Source of the DNA: Ehretia macrophylla
Taxonomy: Eukaryota; Streptophyta; Magnoliopsida; Boraginales; Ehretiaceae
Assembly: GCA_037974665.1 (NCBI GenBank)
Contig: CM075780.1
Location: 7,501,768-7,565,767, forward strand
DNA: 64,000 nt
Reading direction: 5' to 3'
Numbering within the stretch: the first letter of the stretch is position 1; each line of letters starts with the position of its first letter. Under the pieces are notes generated by a model that worked only from the letters and a program-made list of their open reading frames with translations, made no database searches and was not told the origin of the DNA. Made by a program: the position numbers and the translations under genes. Positions 25,367-38,459 of the stretch are shown here, piece by piece.

Positions 25367-27700
25367 CTAATCCTTCACATTTCTGTTACCGAATCCCACG
25401 GCAGCTTGGGCGAGACAACTTCGCTTCACGTTGCGGCTGGGCCCGCAAACCGAGATCGTGGGGCTTGGGACCAGGTCTCCGTCGCTCCGGAGCCTATAAC
25501 TTTTGATCCGTATGGTGTTACGCGGCCCACAGAATACCGTTGGAAAGCTCTCCGAGAGCTCTACAACGGGGTAGGTAAGCCCGCTTTGCTGGGCCTTTTT
25601 TCGGAGCCCAAAATTGAACGTTTTCATCAGTTTTCAGACACTTTTCTGCTTTTGTACTATTTTTTCGTCCCGGATCGTACGTCGTGCACCGCGGGAAGGC
25701 CGGCAACCTAATCCATCACATTTCTGTTATCGAATCCCACGGCACCTTGGGCGAGACAACTTCGCTTCACGTTGCGGCTGGGCCCGCAAACCGAGGTCGT
25801 GGGGCTTGGGACCAGGTCTCCGTCGCTCCGGAGCCCATAACTTTTGATCCGTAAGGAGTTACGCGGCCCACAGCATACCGTTGGAATGCTCTCCGAGAGC
25901 TCTAGGACGGGGCAGCGAAGCCTGCTCTGCTGGGCCTTTTTTCCGAGCCCAAAATCGAACGTTTTCATCAGTTTTCGGACACTTTTCTGCTTTTGTACTG
26001 TTTTTCCGTCCCGGATCGTACGTCGTGCGCTGCGGGAAAGCCGGCAACCTAATCCTTCACATTTTTGTTACCGAATCCCACGGCACCTTGGGCGAGACAA
26101 CTTCGCTTCACGTAGTGGCTGGGCCCGCAAACCAAGGTCGTGGGGCTTGGGACCAGGTCTCCGTCGCACCGGAGCCCATAACTTTTGATCCGTAAGGTGT
26201 TACGCGGCCCACAGCATACCGCTGGAAAGCTCTCCGAGAGCTCTACGACGGGGCAGGTAAGCCCGCTTTGCTGGGCCTTTTTTCGGAGCCCAAAATTGAA
26301 CGTTTTCATCAATTTTCGGACACTTTTATGCTTTTGTACTGTTTTTCCGTCCCGGATCGTACGTCGTGAGCAACGGGAAGGCCGGCAACCTAATCCATCA
26401 CATTTCTGTTAGCGAATCCCACGGCACCTTGGGCGAGACAACTTCGCTTCACGTATAGGCTGGGCCCGCAAACCGAGGTCGTGGGGCTTGGGACCAGGTC
26501 TCCGTCGCTACGGAGCCCATAACTTTTGATCCGTATGGTGTTACGCGGCCCATAGCATACCGCTGGAAAGCTCTCCGAGAGCTCTACGACGGGGCCTGTA
26601 AGCCCGCTTTGCTGGGCCTTTTTTCGGAGCCCAAAATTGAACCTTTTGATCAGTTTTCGGACACTTTTCTGCTTTTGTACTGTTTTTCCGTCCCGGATCG
26701 TACGTCGTGAGCTACGGGAAGGCTGGCAATCTAATCCTTCACATTTCTATTACCGAATCCCATGGCACCTTGGGCGAGTAACTTCGCTTAACGTAGCGGC
26801 TGGGCCCGCAAACCGAGGACGTTGGTCTTGGGACCAGGTCTCCGTCGCTCCGGAGCCCATAACTTTTGATCCGTATGGTGTTACGTGGCCCACAACATAC
26901 CGTTGGAAAGCTCTCCGAGAGCTCTACAACGGGGCATGTAAGAATGCTTAGCTGGGCCTTTTTTTGGAGCCCAAAATCGAACGTTTTCATCAGTTTCCTG
27001 ACACTCTTCTGCTTTTGTACTGTTTTTCCATCCCGGATCGTACGTCGTGAGCTACGGGAAGGCCGGTAACCTAATCCTTCACATTTCTGTTACCGAATCC
27101 CACGGCACAATGGGCGAGACAACTTCGCTTCACGTAGAGGCTGGGCCCGGAAACCAAGGTCGTGGGGCTTGGGACCAGGTCTCCGTCGCTCCGGAGCCCA
27201 TAACTTTTGATCCGTATGGTGTTACGCGGCCCACAGCATACCGTTGGAAAGCTCTCCGAGAGCTCTACAACGGGGCAGCCAAGCTCGCTATGCTGGGCCT
27301 TTCTTTGGAGCCCAAAATCGAACGTTTTCATCAGTTTCCTGACACTCTTCTGCTTTTGTACTATTTTTTCGTCCCGGATCGTACGTCGTGCACCGCGGGA
27401 AGGCCGGCAACCTAATCCATCACATTTCTGTTAGTGAATCCCATGGCACCTTAGGCGAGACAGCTTCGCTTCACGTAGAAGCTGGGCCTGCAAACCAAGG
27501 TCGTGGGGCTTGGGACTAGGTCTCCGTCGCTCTGGAGCCCATAACTTTTGATCTGTACGGTGTTACGCGGCCCACAGCATACCGTTGGAAAGCTCTCCGA
27601 GAGCTCTACAACGGGGCAGGCAAGCCCGCTTTGCTGGGCCTTTTTTTGGAGCTAGAAATTGAACGTTTTCATCAGTTTCCGGACACTTTTCTGCTTTTGA
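25367..27700 (+). repeat. Multi-unit satellite segment, first copy of a 13-unit-offset duplication
   Basis: Variants in this stretch reappear in the same order about 4432-4433 bp (13 x 341) downstream. Examples are cacgttgcggctgg (25770 and 30203), ctctaggacgggg (about 25900 and 30333), gcgggaaagccgg (about 26036 and 30468), the hybrid taaggtg class site (about 26194 and 30626), gtgagctacggg (27047 and 31480) and gatctgtacggtg (27550 and 31985). Individual units have since gained separate changes. Confidence 0.87.
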
Positions 27701-29799
27701 ACTGTTTTTCCGTCCCGGATCGTACGTCGTGCGCTGCGGGAAGGCCGGCAACCTAATCCTTCACATTTCTGTTACCGAATCCCATGGCATCTTGGGCGAG
27801 ACAAGTTCGCTTCACGTAGAGGCTAGGACCGCAAACCAAGGTCGTGGGGCTTGGGACTAGGTCTCCGTCGCTCTGGAGCCCATAAGTTTAGATCCGTATG
27901 GTGTTACGCGGCCCACAGCATACTGTTGGAAAGCTCTCCGAGAGCTCTACAATGGGGCAGCCAAGCCTACTACGCTGGACCTTTTTTCGGAGCCCAAAAT
28001 CGAACGTTTTCATCAGTTTCCGGACACTTTTTTGCTTTTGTACTGTTTTTTCGTCCCAGATCGTACGTCGTGCACCGCGGGAAGGCCGGCAACCTAATCC
28101 ATCACATTTCTGTTACCGAATCCTAAGGCACCTTGGGCGAGACAGCTTCGCTTCACGTAGAGGCTGGGCCTGCAAACCGAGGTCGTGGGGCTTGGGACCA
28201 GGTCTCCGTCGCTCCGGAGCCCATAACTTTTGATCCGTATGGTGTTACGCGGCCCACAGCATACCATTGGAAAGCTCTCTGAGAGCTCTACAACGGGGGA
28301 GCCAAGCCCTCTTCGTTGGGCCTTTTTTCGGAGACCGAAATCGAACGTTTTAATCAGTTTTCGTACACTTTTTTGCTTTTGTACGGTTTTTTCCTCCCGG
28401 ATCGTACGTCGCGCACCGCGGGAAGGCCGGCAACCTAATCCACCACATTTCTATTACCGAATCCCACGGCACCATGGGCGAGACAACTTCGCTTCACGTA
28501 GCGGCTGGGCCCGCAAACCGAGGTCGTGGGGCTTGGGACCAGGTCTCCATCGCTCCGGAGCCCATAACTTTTGATCCGTAAGGAGTTATGCGGCCCACAG
28601 CATACCGTTGGAATGGTCTCCGAGAGCTCTACGACGGGGCAGCGAAGCACGCTTTGCTGGGCCTTTTTTCGGAGCCTGAAATCGAACGTTTTTCATCAGT
28701 TTCTGGACACTTTTCTACTTTTGTACTGTTTTTCCGTTCCGGATCGTACGTCGTGAGCTACAGGAAGGCCGGCAACATAATCCTTCACATTTCTGTTGCC
28801 GAATCCCACGGCACAATGGGCGAGACAACTTCGCTTCACGTAGAGGCTGGGCCCGGAAACCAAGGTCGTGGGGCTTGGGACCAGGTCTCCGTCGCTCCGG
28901 AGCCCATAACTTTTGATCCGTATGGTGTTACGCGGCCCACAGCATACCGTTGGAAAGCTCTCCGAGAGCTCTACAATGGGGCAGCCAAGCTCGCTTTGCT
29001 GGGCCTTTTTTCAGAGCCCAAAATCGAACGTTTTCATCAGTTTCCGGATACTTTTCTGCTTTTGTACTATTTTTCCGTCCCGGATCGTACGTCGTGCACC
29101 GCGGGAAGGCCGGCAACCTAATCCATCACATTTCTGTTCCCGAATCCCATGGCACATTGGGCGAGACAGTTTCGCTTCACGTAGAGGCTGGGCCTGCAAA
29201 CCGAGGTCGTGGGGCTTGCGACCAGGTCTCCGTCGCTCTGGAGCCCATAACTTTTGATTCGTATGGTGTTACGCGGCCCACATCATACTGTTGGAAAGCT
29301 CTCCGAGAGCTCTACAACGGGGCAGCCAAGCCTACTACGCTGGGCCTTTTTTCGGAGCCCGAAATCGAACGTTTTCATCAGTTTACGGACACTTTTTTGC
29401 TTTTGTACTGTTTTTTCATCCCAGATCGTACGTCGTGCACCGCGGGAAGGCCGGTAACCTAATCCATCACATTTCTGTTACCGAATGCCACGGCACCTTG
29501 GGCGAGACAACTTCGCTTCACGTAGCGGCTGGGGCCGCAAACCGAGGTCGTGGGGCTTGGGACCAGGTCTCCGTCGCTCCGGAGCCCATAACTTTTGATC
29601 CCTAAGGAGTTACGCGGCCCACAGCATACCGTTGGAAAGCTCTCCGAGAGCTCAAGGACGGGGCAGCGAAGCTTGCTTGCTGGGCCTTTTTTCGGAGCCC
29701 GAAATCGAACGTTTTCATCAGTTTTCGGACACTTTTCTGATTTTCTACTGTTTTTCCGTCCCGGATCGTACGTCGTGCGCTGCGGGAAGGCAGGCAACC

Positions 29800-32189
29800 T
29801 AATCCTTCACATTTATGTTACCGAATCCCCCGGCAACTTGGGCGAGACAACTTCGCTTCACGTAGTGGCTGGGCCCGCAAACCAAGGTCGTGGGGCTTGG
29901 GACCAGGTCTCCGTCGCTCCGGAGCCCATAACTTTTGATCCGTAAGGTGTTACGCGGCCCACAGCATATCGCTGGAAAACTCTCTAAGAGCTCTACGACG
30001 GGGCAGGTAAGCCCGCTTTGCTGGGCCTTTTTTCGGAGCCCAAAATTGAACGTTTTCATCAGTTTTCGGACACTTTTCTGCTTTTGTACTATTTTTTCGT
30101 CCCGGATCGTACGTCGTGCACCGCGGGAAGGCCGGCAACCTAATCCATCACATTTCTGTTATCGAATCCCACGGCAGCTTGGGCGAGACAACTTTGCTTC
30201 ACGTTGCGGCTGGGACCGCAAACCGAGGTCGTGGGGCTTGGGACCAGGTCTCCGTCGCTCCAGAGCCCATAACTTTTGATCCGTAAGGAGTTACGCGGCC
30301 CACATCATACCGTTGGAATGCTCTCCAATAGCTCTAGGATGGGGCTGCGAAGCCTGCTTTGCTGGGCCTTTTTTCGGAGACCGAAATCGAACGTTTTCAT
30401 CAGTTTTCAAACACTTTTATGCTTTTGTACTGTTTTTCCTTCCCGGATCGTACGTCGTGCGCTGCGGGAAAGCCGGCAACCTAATCCTTCACATTTCTGT
30501 TACCGAATCCCACGGCACCTTGGGCGAGACAACTTCGCTTCACGTAGTGGCTGGGCCCGCAAACCAATGTCGTGGGGCTTGGGACCAAGTCTCCGTCGCT
30601 CCGGAGCTAATAACTTTTGATCCGTAAGGTGATACGCGGCCCACAGCATACCGCTGGAATGCTCTCCGAGAGCTCTACGACGGGGCAGGTAAGCCCGCTT
30701 TGCTGGGCCTTTTTTCGGAGCCCAAAATTGAACGTCTTCATCAATTTTCGGACACTTTTATGCTTTTGTACTATTTTTTCGTCCCGGATGGTACGCCGTG
30801 CACCGCGGGAAGGCCGGCAACCTAATCCATCACATTTCTGTTACCGAATCCCACGGCACCTTGGGCGAGACAACTTCGCTTCACGTAGAGGCTGGGCCCG
30901 CAAACCGAGGTCGTGGGGCTTGGGACCAGGTCTCCGTCGCTCCGGAGCCCATAACTTTTGATCCGTATGGTTTTACACGGCCCACAGCATACCGTTAGAA
31001 AGCTCTTCGGGAGCTCTACAACGGGGCAGGCAAGCCCGCTTTGTTGGGCCTTTTTTCAGAGCCCGAAATCGAACGTTTTCATCAGTTTCCAGACACTTTT
31101 CTGTTTTTGTACTGTTTTTCCGTCCCGGATCGTACGTCGTGCGCTGCGGGACGGCCGGCAACCTAATCCTTCACATTTCTGTTACCGAATCCCACGGCAC
31201 CTTGGGCGAGTCAACTTCGCTTCACGTAGCGGCTGGGCCCGCAAACCGAGGTCGTGGGGCTTGGGACCAGGTCTCCATCGCTCCGGAGCCCATAACTTTT
31301 GATCCGTATGGTGTTACGCGGCCCACAGCATACTGTTGGAAAGCTCTCCGAGAGCTCTACGACGGGGCAGGTAAGCATGCTTTGCTGGGCCTTTTTTCGG
31401 AGCCCAAAATCGAACGTTTTCATCAGTTTCCGGACACTTTTCTATTTTTGTACTGTTTTTCCGTCCCGGATCGTACGTCGTGAGCTACGGGAAGGCCGGC
31501 AACCTAATCCTTCACATTTCTGTTACCGAATCCCACGGCACAATGGGCGAGACAACTTCGCTTCACGTAGAGGCTGGGCCCAGAAACCAAGGTCGTCGGG
31601 CTTGGGACCAGGTCTCCGTCGCTCCGGAGCCCATAACTTTTGATCCGTATGGTGTTACGCGGCCCACAGCATACCGCTGGAAAGCTCTCTGAGAGCTCTA
31701 CAACGGTGCAGCCAAGCCCGCTTTGCTGGGCCTTTTTTTGGAGCCCAAAATCAAATGTTTTCATCAGTTTTCGGAAACTTTTCTGCTTTTGTACTATTTT
31801 TCCGTCCCGGATCGTACGTCGTGCACCGCGGGAAGGCCGGCAACCTAATCCATCATATTTCTGTTACCGAATCCCATGGCACCTTGGGCGAGACAGCTTC
31901 GCTTCACGTAGAAGCTGGGCCTGCAAACCGAGGTCGTGGGGCTTGGGACCAGGTCTCCGTCACTCTGGAGCCCATAACTTTTGATCTGTACGGTGTTACG
32001 CGGCCCACAGCATACCGTTGGAAAGCTCTCCGAGAGCTCTACGACGAGACAGCCAAGCCTACTAGGCTGGGCCTTTTTTTGGAGCCCAAAATCGAACGTT
32101 TTCATCAGTTTCTGGACACTTTTCTGCTTTTGTACTGTTTTTTCGTCCCGTATCGTACGTCGTGCGCTGGGGGAAGGCCGGCAACCTAA
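29800..32189 (+). repeat. Multi-unit satellite segment, second copy of a 13-unit-offset duplication
   Basis: This is the partner of 25367-27700 at +4432 to +4433 bp. The near exact multiple of the unit length over about 2.3 kb shows that copying kept register, as expected of unequal crossing-over or long-tract conversion. A further taaggtg unit at about 29944 lies 11 units from the one at 26194. More than one exchange event has therefore affected the region. Confidence 0.87.
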
Positions 32190-34019
32190 TCCTTCACATT
32201 TCTGTTACCGAATCCCACGGCACCTTGGGCGAGACAACTTCGCTTCACGTAGTGGCTGGGCCCACAAACAAGGTCGTGGGGCTTGGGACCAGGTCTCCGT
32301 CACTCCGGAGCCCATAACTTTTGATTCGTATGGTGTTACGCGGCCCACAGCATACCGTTGGAAAGCTCTCCGAGAGCTCTACAACGGGGCAGGCAAGCCC
32401 GCTTTGCTAGGCCTTTTTTTGGATCCCGAAATTGAACGTTTTCATCACTTTCCGGACACTTTTCTGCTTTTGTACTATTTTTTCGTCCCGGATCGTACGA
32501 CGTGCGCTGCGGGAAGGCCGGCAACCTAATCCTTCACATTTCTGTTACCGAATCCCATGGCACCTTGGGCGAGACAAGTTCGCTTCACGTAGAGGCTAGG
32601 CCCGCAAACCAAGGTCTTGGGGCTTAGGACCAGGTCTCCGTCGCTCCAGAGGCCATAACTTTTTATCCGTATGGTGTTACGCGGCCCACAGCATACCGTT
32701 GGAAAGCTCTCCGAGAGCTCTACAACGGGGCAGCCAAATCCACTTTATTGGGCCTCTTTTCGGAGCCCAAAATCGAACGTTATCATCAGCTTCCGGACAC
32801 TTTTCTGCTTTTGTACCATTTTTTCGTCCCGGATCATACGTCGTGCACCGCGGGAAGGCCGACAACCTAATCCATCACATTTCTGTTACCGAATCCCACT
32901 GCACCTTGGGCGGGACAGCTTCGCTTCACGTAGAGGCTGGGCCTGCAAACCGAGGTCGTGGGGCTTGGGACCAGGTCTCCGTCGCTCCGGAGCCCATAAC
33001 TTTTGATCCGTATGGTGTTACGCGTCCCACAGCATACCGTTGGAAAGCTCTCCGAGAGCTCTACAACGGGGCAGCCAAGCCCGCTTCGATCGGCCTTTTT
33101 TTGTAGCTCTAAATCGAACGTTTTCATCAGTTTTCAGACACTTTTCTGCTTTTGCACTGTTTTTCCGTCCCGGATCGTAAGTCTTGCGCTGCGGGAAGGC
33201 CGGCAAGCTAATCCATCACATTTCTGTTACCGAATCCAACGGCACCTTGGGCGAGACAACTTCGCTTCACGTAGAGGCGGGGCCCGCAAACCGAGGTCGT
33301 GGGGCTTGGGACCAGGTCTCCGTCGCTCCGGAGCCCATAACTTTTGATCCGTAAGGAGTTACGCGGCCTACAGCATACCGTTGGAAAGTTCTTCGAGAGC
33401 TCTACGACGGGGCAGCTAAGCTTGCTTTGCTGGGCCTTTTTTCGGAGCACGAAATTGAACATTTTCATCAGTTTCCGGACACTTTTATGCTTTTGTACTA
33501 TTTTTCCGTCCCGGATCGTACGTCGTGCGCTGTGGGAAGGCCGGCAACCTAATCCTTCGTATTTCTGTTACCGAATCCCACGGCACCTTGGGCGAGACAA
33601 CTTCGCTTCACGTAGAGGCTGGGCCCGCAAACCATGGTTGTGGGGCTTGGGACCAGGTCTCCGTCGCTCCGGAGCCCATAACTTTTGATCCATATGGTGT
33701 TACGCGGCCCACAGCATACCGTTGGAATGCTCTCCGAGAGCTCTAAAATGGGGCAGCCAAGCCCGCTTTGCTGGGCTTTTTTTCAGAGCCCAAAATCGAA
33801 CGTTTTCATCCGTTTCCGGATACTTTTCTGGTTTGTACTGTTTTTCCGTGCCGGATCGTACGTCGTGCACCGCGGGAAGGTCGGCAACCTAATCCATCAC
33901 ATTTCTGTTAATGAATCCCACGGCACCTTGGGCGAGACAGCTTCGCTTCACTTAGAGGCTGGGCCCGCAAACCATGGTCGTGGGGCTTAGGACCAGGTCT
34001 CCGTCGCTCCGGAGCCCAT

Positions 34020-35400
34020 AACTTTTGATCCATATGGTGTTACGCGGACCACAGCATACTGTTGGAAAGCTCTCCGAGAGCACTACAACGCGGCAGCCAA
34101 GACCGCTTCGGTGGGCCTTTTTTCGAAGCCCGAAATTGAACGTTTTCATCAGTTTTCGGACACTTTTTTGCTTTTGTACTGTTTTTTTGTCCCGGATCGT
34201 ACGTCGTGCACCGCGGGAAGGCCGTCAACCTAATCCATCACATTTCTGTTACCGAATATCACGGCACCTTGGGCGAGACAACTTTGCTTCACGTAGCGGC
34301 TTGGTTCGCAAACCGAGGTCGTTGGGATTCGGACTAGGTCTTCGTCGCTCCGGAGCCCATAACTTTTGATCCGTATGGTGTTACGCGGCCCACAGCATAC
34401 CGTTGGAAAGCTCTCCGAGAGCACAACAACGCGGCAGCCGAGCCCGCTTCGGTGGGCCTTTTTTCGAAGCCCGAAATCGAACATTTTCATCAGTTTCCGG
34501 ACACTTTTTTGCTTTTGTACAGTTTTTTTGTCCCAGATCGTACTTCGTGCACCGCGGGAAGGCCGTCAACCTAATCCATCACATTTCTGTTACCGAATCC
34601 CACGGCACCTTGGGCGAGACAACTTTGCTTCACGTAGTGGCTTGGCCCGCAAACCTAGGTCGTTGGGCTTGGGACCAGGTCTTCGTCGCTCCGGAGCCCA
34701 TAACTTTTGATCCGAAAGGAGTTACGCGGCCCACAGCATACCGTTGGAAAGCTCTCCGAGAGCTCTACAACGGGGCAGCCAAGCCCGCTTCGGTGGGCCT
34801 TTTTTCGGAGCCCGAAATCGAACGTTTTCATCAGTTTTCGGACACTTTTTTGCTTTTGTACTGTTTTTTCGTCCCGGATCGTACGTCGTGCACCGCGGGA
34901 AGGCCGTCAACCTAATCCATCACATTTCTGTTACCGAATCCCACGACACATTGGGCGAGACAACTTCGCTTCACGTAGAGGCTGGGCCCGCAAACCAAGG
35001 TCGTGGTGCATGGGACCAGGTCTCCGTCGCTCCGGAGCCCATAACTTTTGATCCGTATGGTGTTACGCGACCCACAGCCTACCGTTGGAAAGCTCTCCGA
35101 GAGCACTACAACGCGACAGCCAAGCCCGCTTCAGTGGGCCTTTTTTCGAAGCCCGAAATCGAACGTTTTCATCAGTTTCCAGACACTTTTTTGCTTTTGT
35201 ACTATTTTTTTGTCCCGAATCGTACGTCGTGCACCGCGGGAAGGCCGTCAACCTAATCCATCACATTTCTATTACCGAATCCCACGGCACCTTGGGCGAG
35301 ACAACTTTGCTTCACGTAGCGGCTGGGCCCGCAAACCGAGGTCATGGGACTTGGGACCAGGTCTTCGTCGCTCCGGAGCCCATAACTTTTGATCCGTAAG
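34020..35400 (+). repeat. Local satellite subfamily with gccgtcaacc and cttcggtgggcc variants
   Basis: Four consecutive units carry gccgtcaacctaatcc in place of gccggcaacc (about 34221, 34562, 34903 and 35245). Several also share the aacgcggcagcc and cttcggtgggcc variants, with gaagcccgaaat. Two more gtcaacc units occur at about 36950 and 37291. The clustering indicates local amplification of a recent mutant unit. Confidence 0.85.
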
Positions 35401-36415
35401 GAGTTACGTGGCCCACAGCATACCGTTGGGAAGCTCTCCGAGAGCTCTACGACGGGGCAGCGAAGCATGCTTTGCTGGGCCTTTTTTGGGAGCCCGAAAT
35501 AGAACGTTTTCATCAGTTTCCAAACACTTTTATGCTTTTGTACTGTTTTTCCGTCCCGGATCGTACGTCGTGCGCTGCTGGAAGGCCGACAACCTAATCC
35601 TTCACATTTCTGTTACCGAATCCCACGGCACCTTGGTCGACACAACTTCGCTTCACGTAGAGGCTGGGCCCGCAAACCAAGGTCGTAGGGCTTGGGAGTA
35701 GGTCTCCGTCGCTCCGGAGCCCATAACTATTGATCCGTATGGTGTTACGCGGCCCACAGCATACCGTTGGAAAGCTCTCCGAGAGCTCTACAACGGGGCA
35801 GCCAAGCCCGCTTTGCTGGGCCTTTTTTCGCAGCCGAAAATCGAATGTTTTCATCAGTTTCCGGACACTTTTCTGCTTTTGTACTGTTTTTCTGTCCCGA
35901 ATCGTACGTCGTGCACCGCGTGAAGGCCGGCAACCTAATCCATCACATTTCTGTTACCGAATCCCACAGTACATTGGGCGAGACAACTTCGCTTCACGTA
36001 GAGGCTGGGCCCGCAAACCGAGGTCGTGGGGCTTGGGACCAGGTCTCCGTCGCTCCGGATCCCATAACTATTGATCCGTATGGTGTTACGTGGCCCACAG
36101 CATACCGTTGGGAAGCTCTCCGAGAGCTCTACGACGGGGCAGCGAAGCATGCTTTGCTGGGCCTTTTTTGGGAGCCCGAAATAGAACGTTTTCATCAGTT
36201 TCCAAACACTTTTATGCTTTTGTACTGTTTTTCCGTCCCGGACCGTACGCCGTGCGCTGCGGGAAGGACGACAACCTAATCCTTCACATTTCTGTTACCG
36301 AATCCCATGGCACCTTGGGCGAGACAACTTCGTTTCACGTAAAGGCTGGGCCCGCAAACCAAGGTCGTGGGTCTTGGGACCAGGTCTCCGTCGCTCCGGA
36401 ACCCATAACTTTTGA
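35389..36415 (+). repeat. Two-unit satellite duplication (682-bp offset)
   Basis: The units starting near 35392 and 36074 share cgtggcccacagcataccgttgggaagc, gcagcgaagcatgc, tttttgggagcccgaaatagaacg and tccaaacacttttatg. They are separated by a different unit. A third, more changed relative starts near 37788 (gttgggaagctctctgag, ttttgggtgcccgaaatagaacg). The pattern is a short dimeric higher-order repeat. Confidence 0.83.
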
Positions 36416-37220
36416 TCCGTTTGGTGTTACGCGGCCCACAACATACCGTTGGAAAGCTCTCCAAGATCTCTACAACGGGGCAGCCAAGCCCGCTACGCTG
36501 GTCCTCATTTCGGAGCCCAAAATCGAATGTTTTCATCAGTTTCTGGACACTTTTCTGATTTTGTACTATTTTTCCGTCCCGGATCGTACGTCGTGCACCG
36601 CGGGAAGGCCGGCAACCTAATCCATCAGATTTCTGTTACCGAATCCCACGGCACCTTGGGCGAGACAGCTTCACTTCACGTAGAGGCTAGGCTTGCAAAC
36701 CGAGGTCGTGGGGCTTGGGACCAGGTCTCCGTTGCTACGGAGCCCATAACTTTTGATCCGTATAGTGTAACGCGGCCCACAGCATACCGTTGGAAAGCTC
36801 TCCGAGAGCTCTACAACGGGGCAGCCAAGCCCGCTTTGCTGGGCCTTTTTTCGGAGCACGAAATCGAACGTTTTCATCAGTTTCCGGACACTTTTTTGCT
36901 ATTGTACTGTTTTTTCGTCCCGGATCGTACGTCGTGCACTGCGGGAAGGCCGTCAACCTAATCCATCATATTTCTGTTACCGAATCCCACGGCACCTTGG
37001 GCGAGACAACTTCGCTTGACTTAGCCGCTGGGCCCGCAAACCGAGGTCGTGGGGCTTGGGACCAGGTCTCCGTCGCTCCGGAGACCATAACTTTTGATCC
37101 GTAAGGAGTTACGCGGCCCACAGCATACCGTTGGAAAGCTCTCCGAGAGCTCTACAATGGGGCAGCCAAGCCCGCTTTGCTAGGCCTTTTTTTGGAGCCC
37201 GAAATTGAACGTTTTCATCA

Positions 37221-37788
37221 GTTTCTGGACATTTTTTGCTTTTGTACTATTTTTTCGTCCCGGATCGTACGTCGTGCACCACGGGAAGGCCGTCAACCTA
37301 ATCCATCATATTTCTGTTACCGAATCCCACGGCACATTGGGCGAGACAACTTCGCTTCACGTAGAGGCTGGGCCCGCAAACCAAGGTCGTGGGGCTTGGG
37401 AACAGGTCTCCGTCGCTCCGGAGCCTATAACTTTTGATCCGTATGGTGTTATGCGGCCCACAACATACCGTTGGAAAGTTCTCCAAGAGCTCTACAACTA
37501 GGCAGCCAAGCCTGCTATGCTGGGCCTTTTTTCGGTGCCCAAAATCAAACGTTTTCATCAGTTTCCGGACTTTTTTCTGCTTTTGTACTATTTTTCCGTC
37601 CCGGATCGTACGTCGTGCACCGCGGGAAGGCCGGCAACCTAATCTATCACATTTCTGTTACAGAATCCCACGTTACATTGGGCGAGACAACTTCGCTTCA
37701 CGTAGAGGCATGGCCCGCAAACCGAGGTCGTGGGGCTAGGGACCAGGTCTCCGTCGCTCCGGATCCCATAACTTTTGATCCGTAAGGA
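37221..37788 (+). repeat. Satellite segment duplicated 20.8 kb away, copy 2
   Basis: This is the partner of 16424-16990, with the same ordered rare variants. Differences from copy 1 are few: ccacggg for ccgcggg, gccgtcaacc for gccggcaacc, aaagttctcc for aaagctctcc, and gactttttt for gactctttt. The gtcaacc change is shared with nearby units at about 34.2-35.3 and 36.95 kb. This suggests local homogenisation after the copy landed, or that this is the older location. Confidence 0.9.
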
Positions 37789-38459
37789 GTTACGTGGCCC
37801 ACAGCATACCGTTGGGAAGCTCTCTGAGAGCTCTACGACGGGGCAGCGAAGCATGCTATGCTGGCCCTTTTTTGGGTGCCCGAAATAGAACGTTTTCATC
37901 AGTTTCCAGGCACTTTTCTCCTTTTGTACTGTTTTTCCGTCCCGGATCGTACGTCGTGCGCTGTTGGAAGGCCGGCAACCTAATCCTTCACATTTCTGTT
38001 ACCGAATCCCACGGCACCTTATTCGAGACAACTTCGCTTCACGTAGAGGCTGGGCCCGCAAACCAAGGTCGTGGGGCTTTGGACCAGGTCTCCGTCGCTC
38101 CGGAGCCCATAACTATTGATCCGTATGGTGTTACGCGGCCCACAGCATACCGTTGGAAAGCTCTCCGAGAGCTCTACAACGGGAGAGCCAAGCCTGCTTT
38201 GCTGGGCCTTTTTTCGCAGCCCAAAATAGAACGTTATCATCAGTTTCCGGACACTTTTCTTCTTTTGTACTATTTTTCAATCCCGGATCGTACGTCGTTC
38301 ACCGCGGGAAGGCCGGCAACCTAATCCATCACATTTCTGTTACCGAATCCCACGGCTCCTTGGGTGAGACAGCTTCGCTTCACGTAGAGGTTGGGCCCGC
38401 AAACCGAGATCGTGGGGCTTGGGACCAGGTCTCCGTCGCTCCGGAGCCCATAACTTTTG

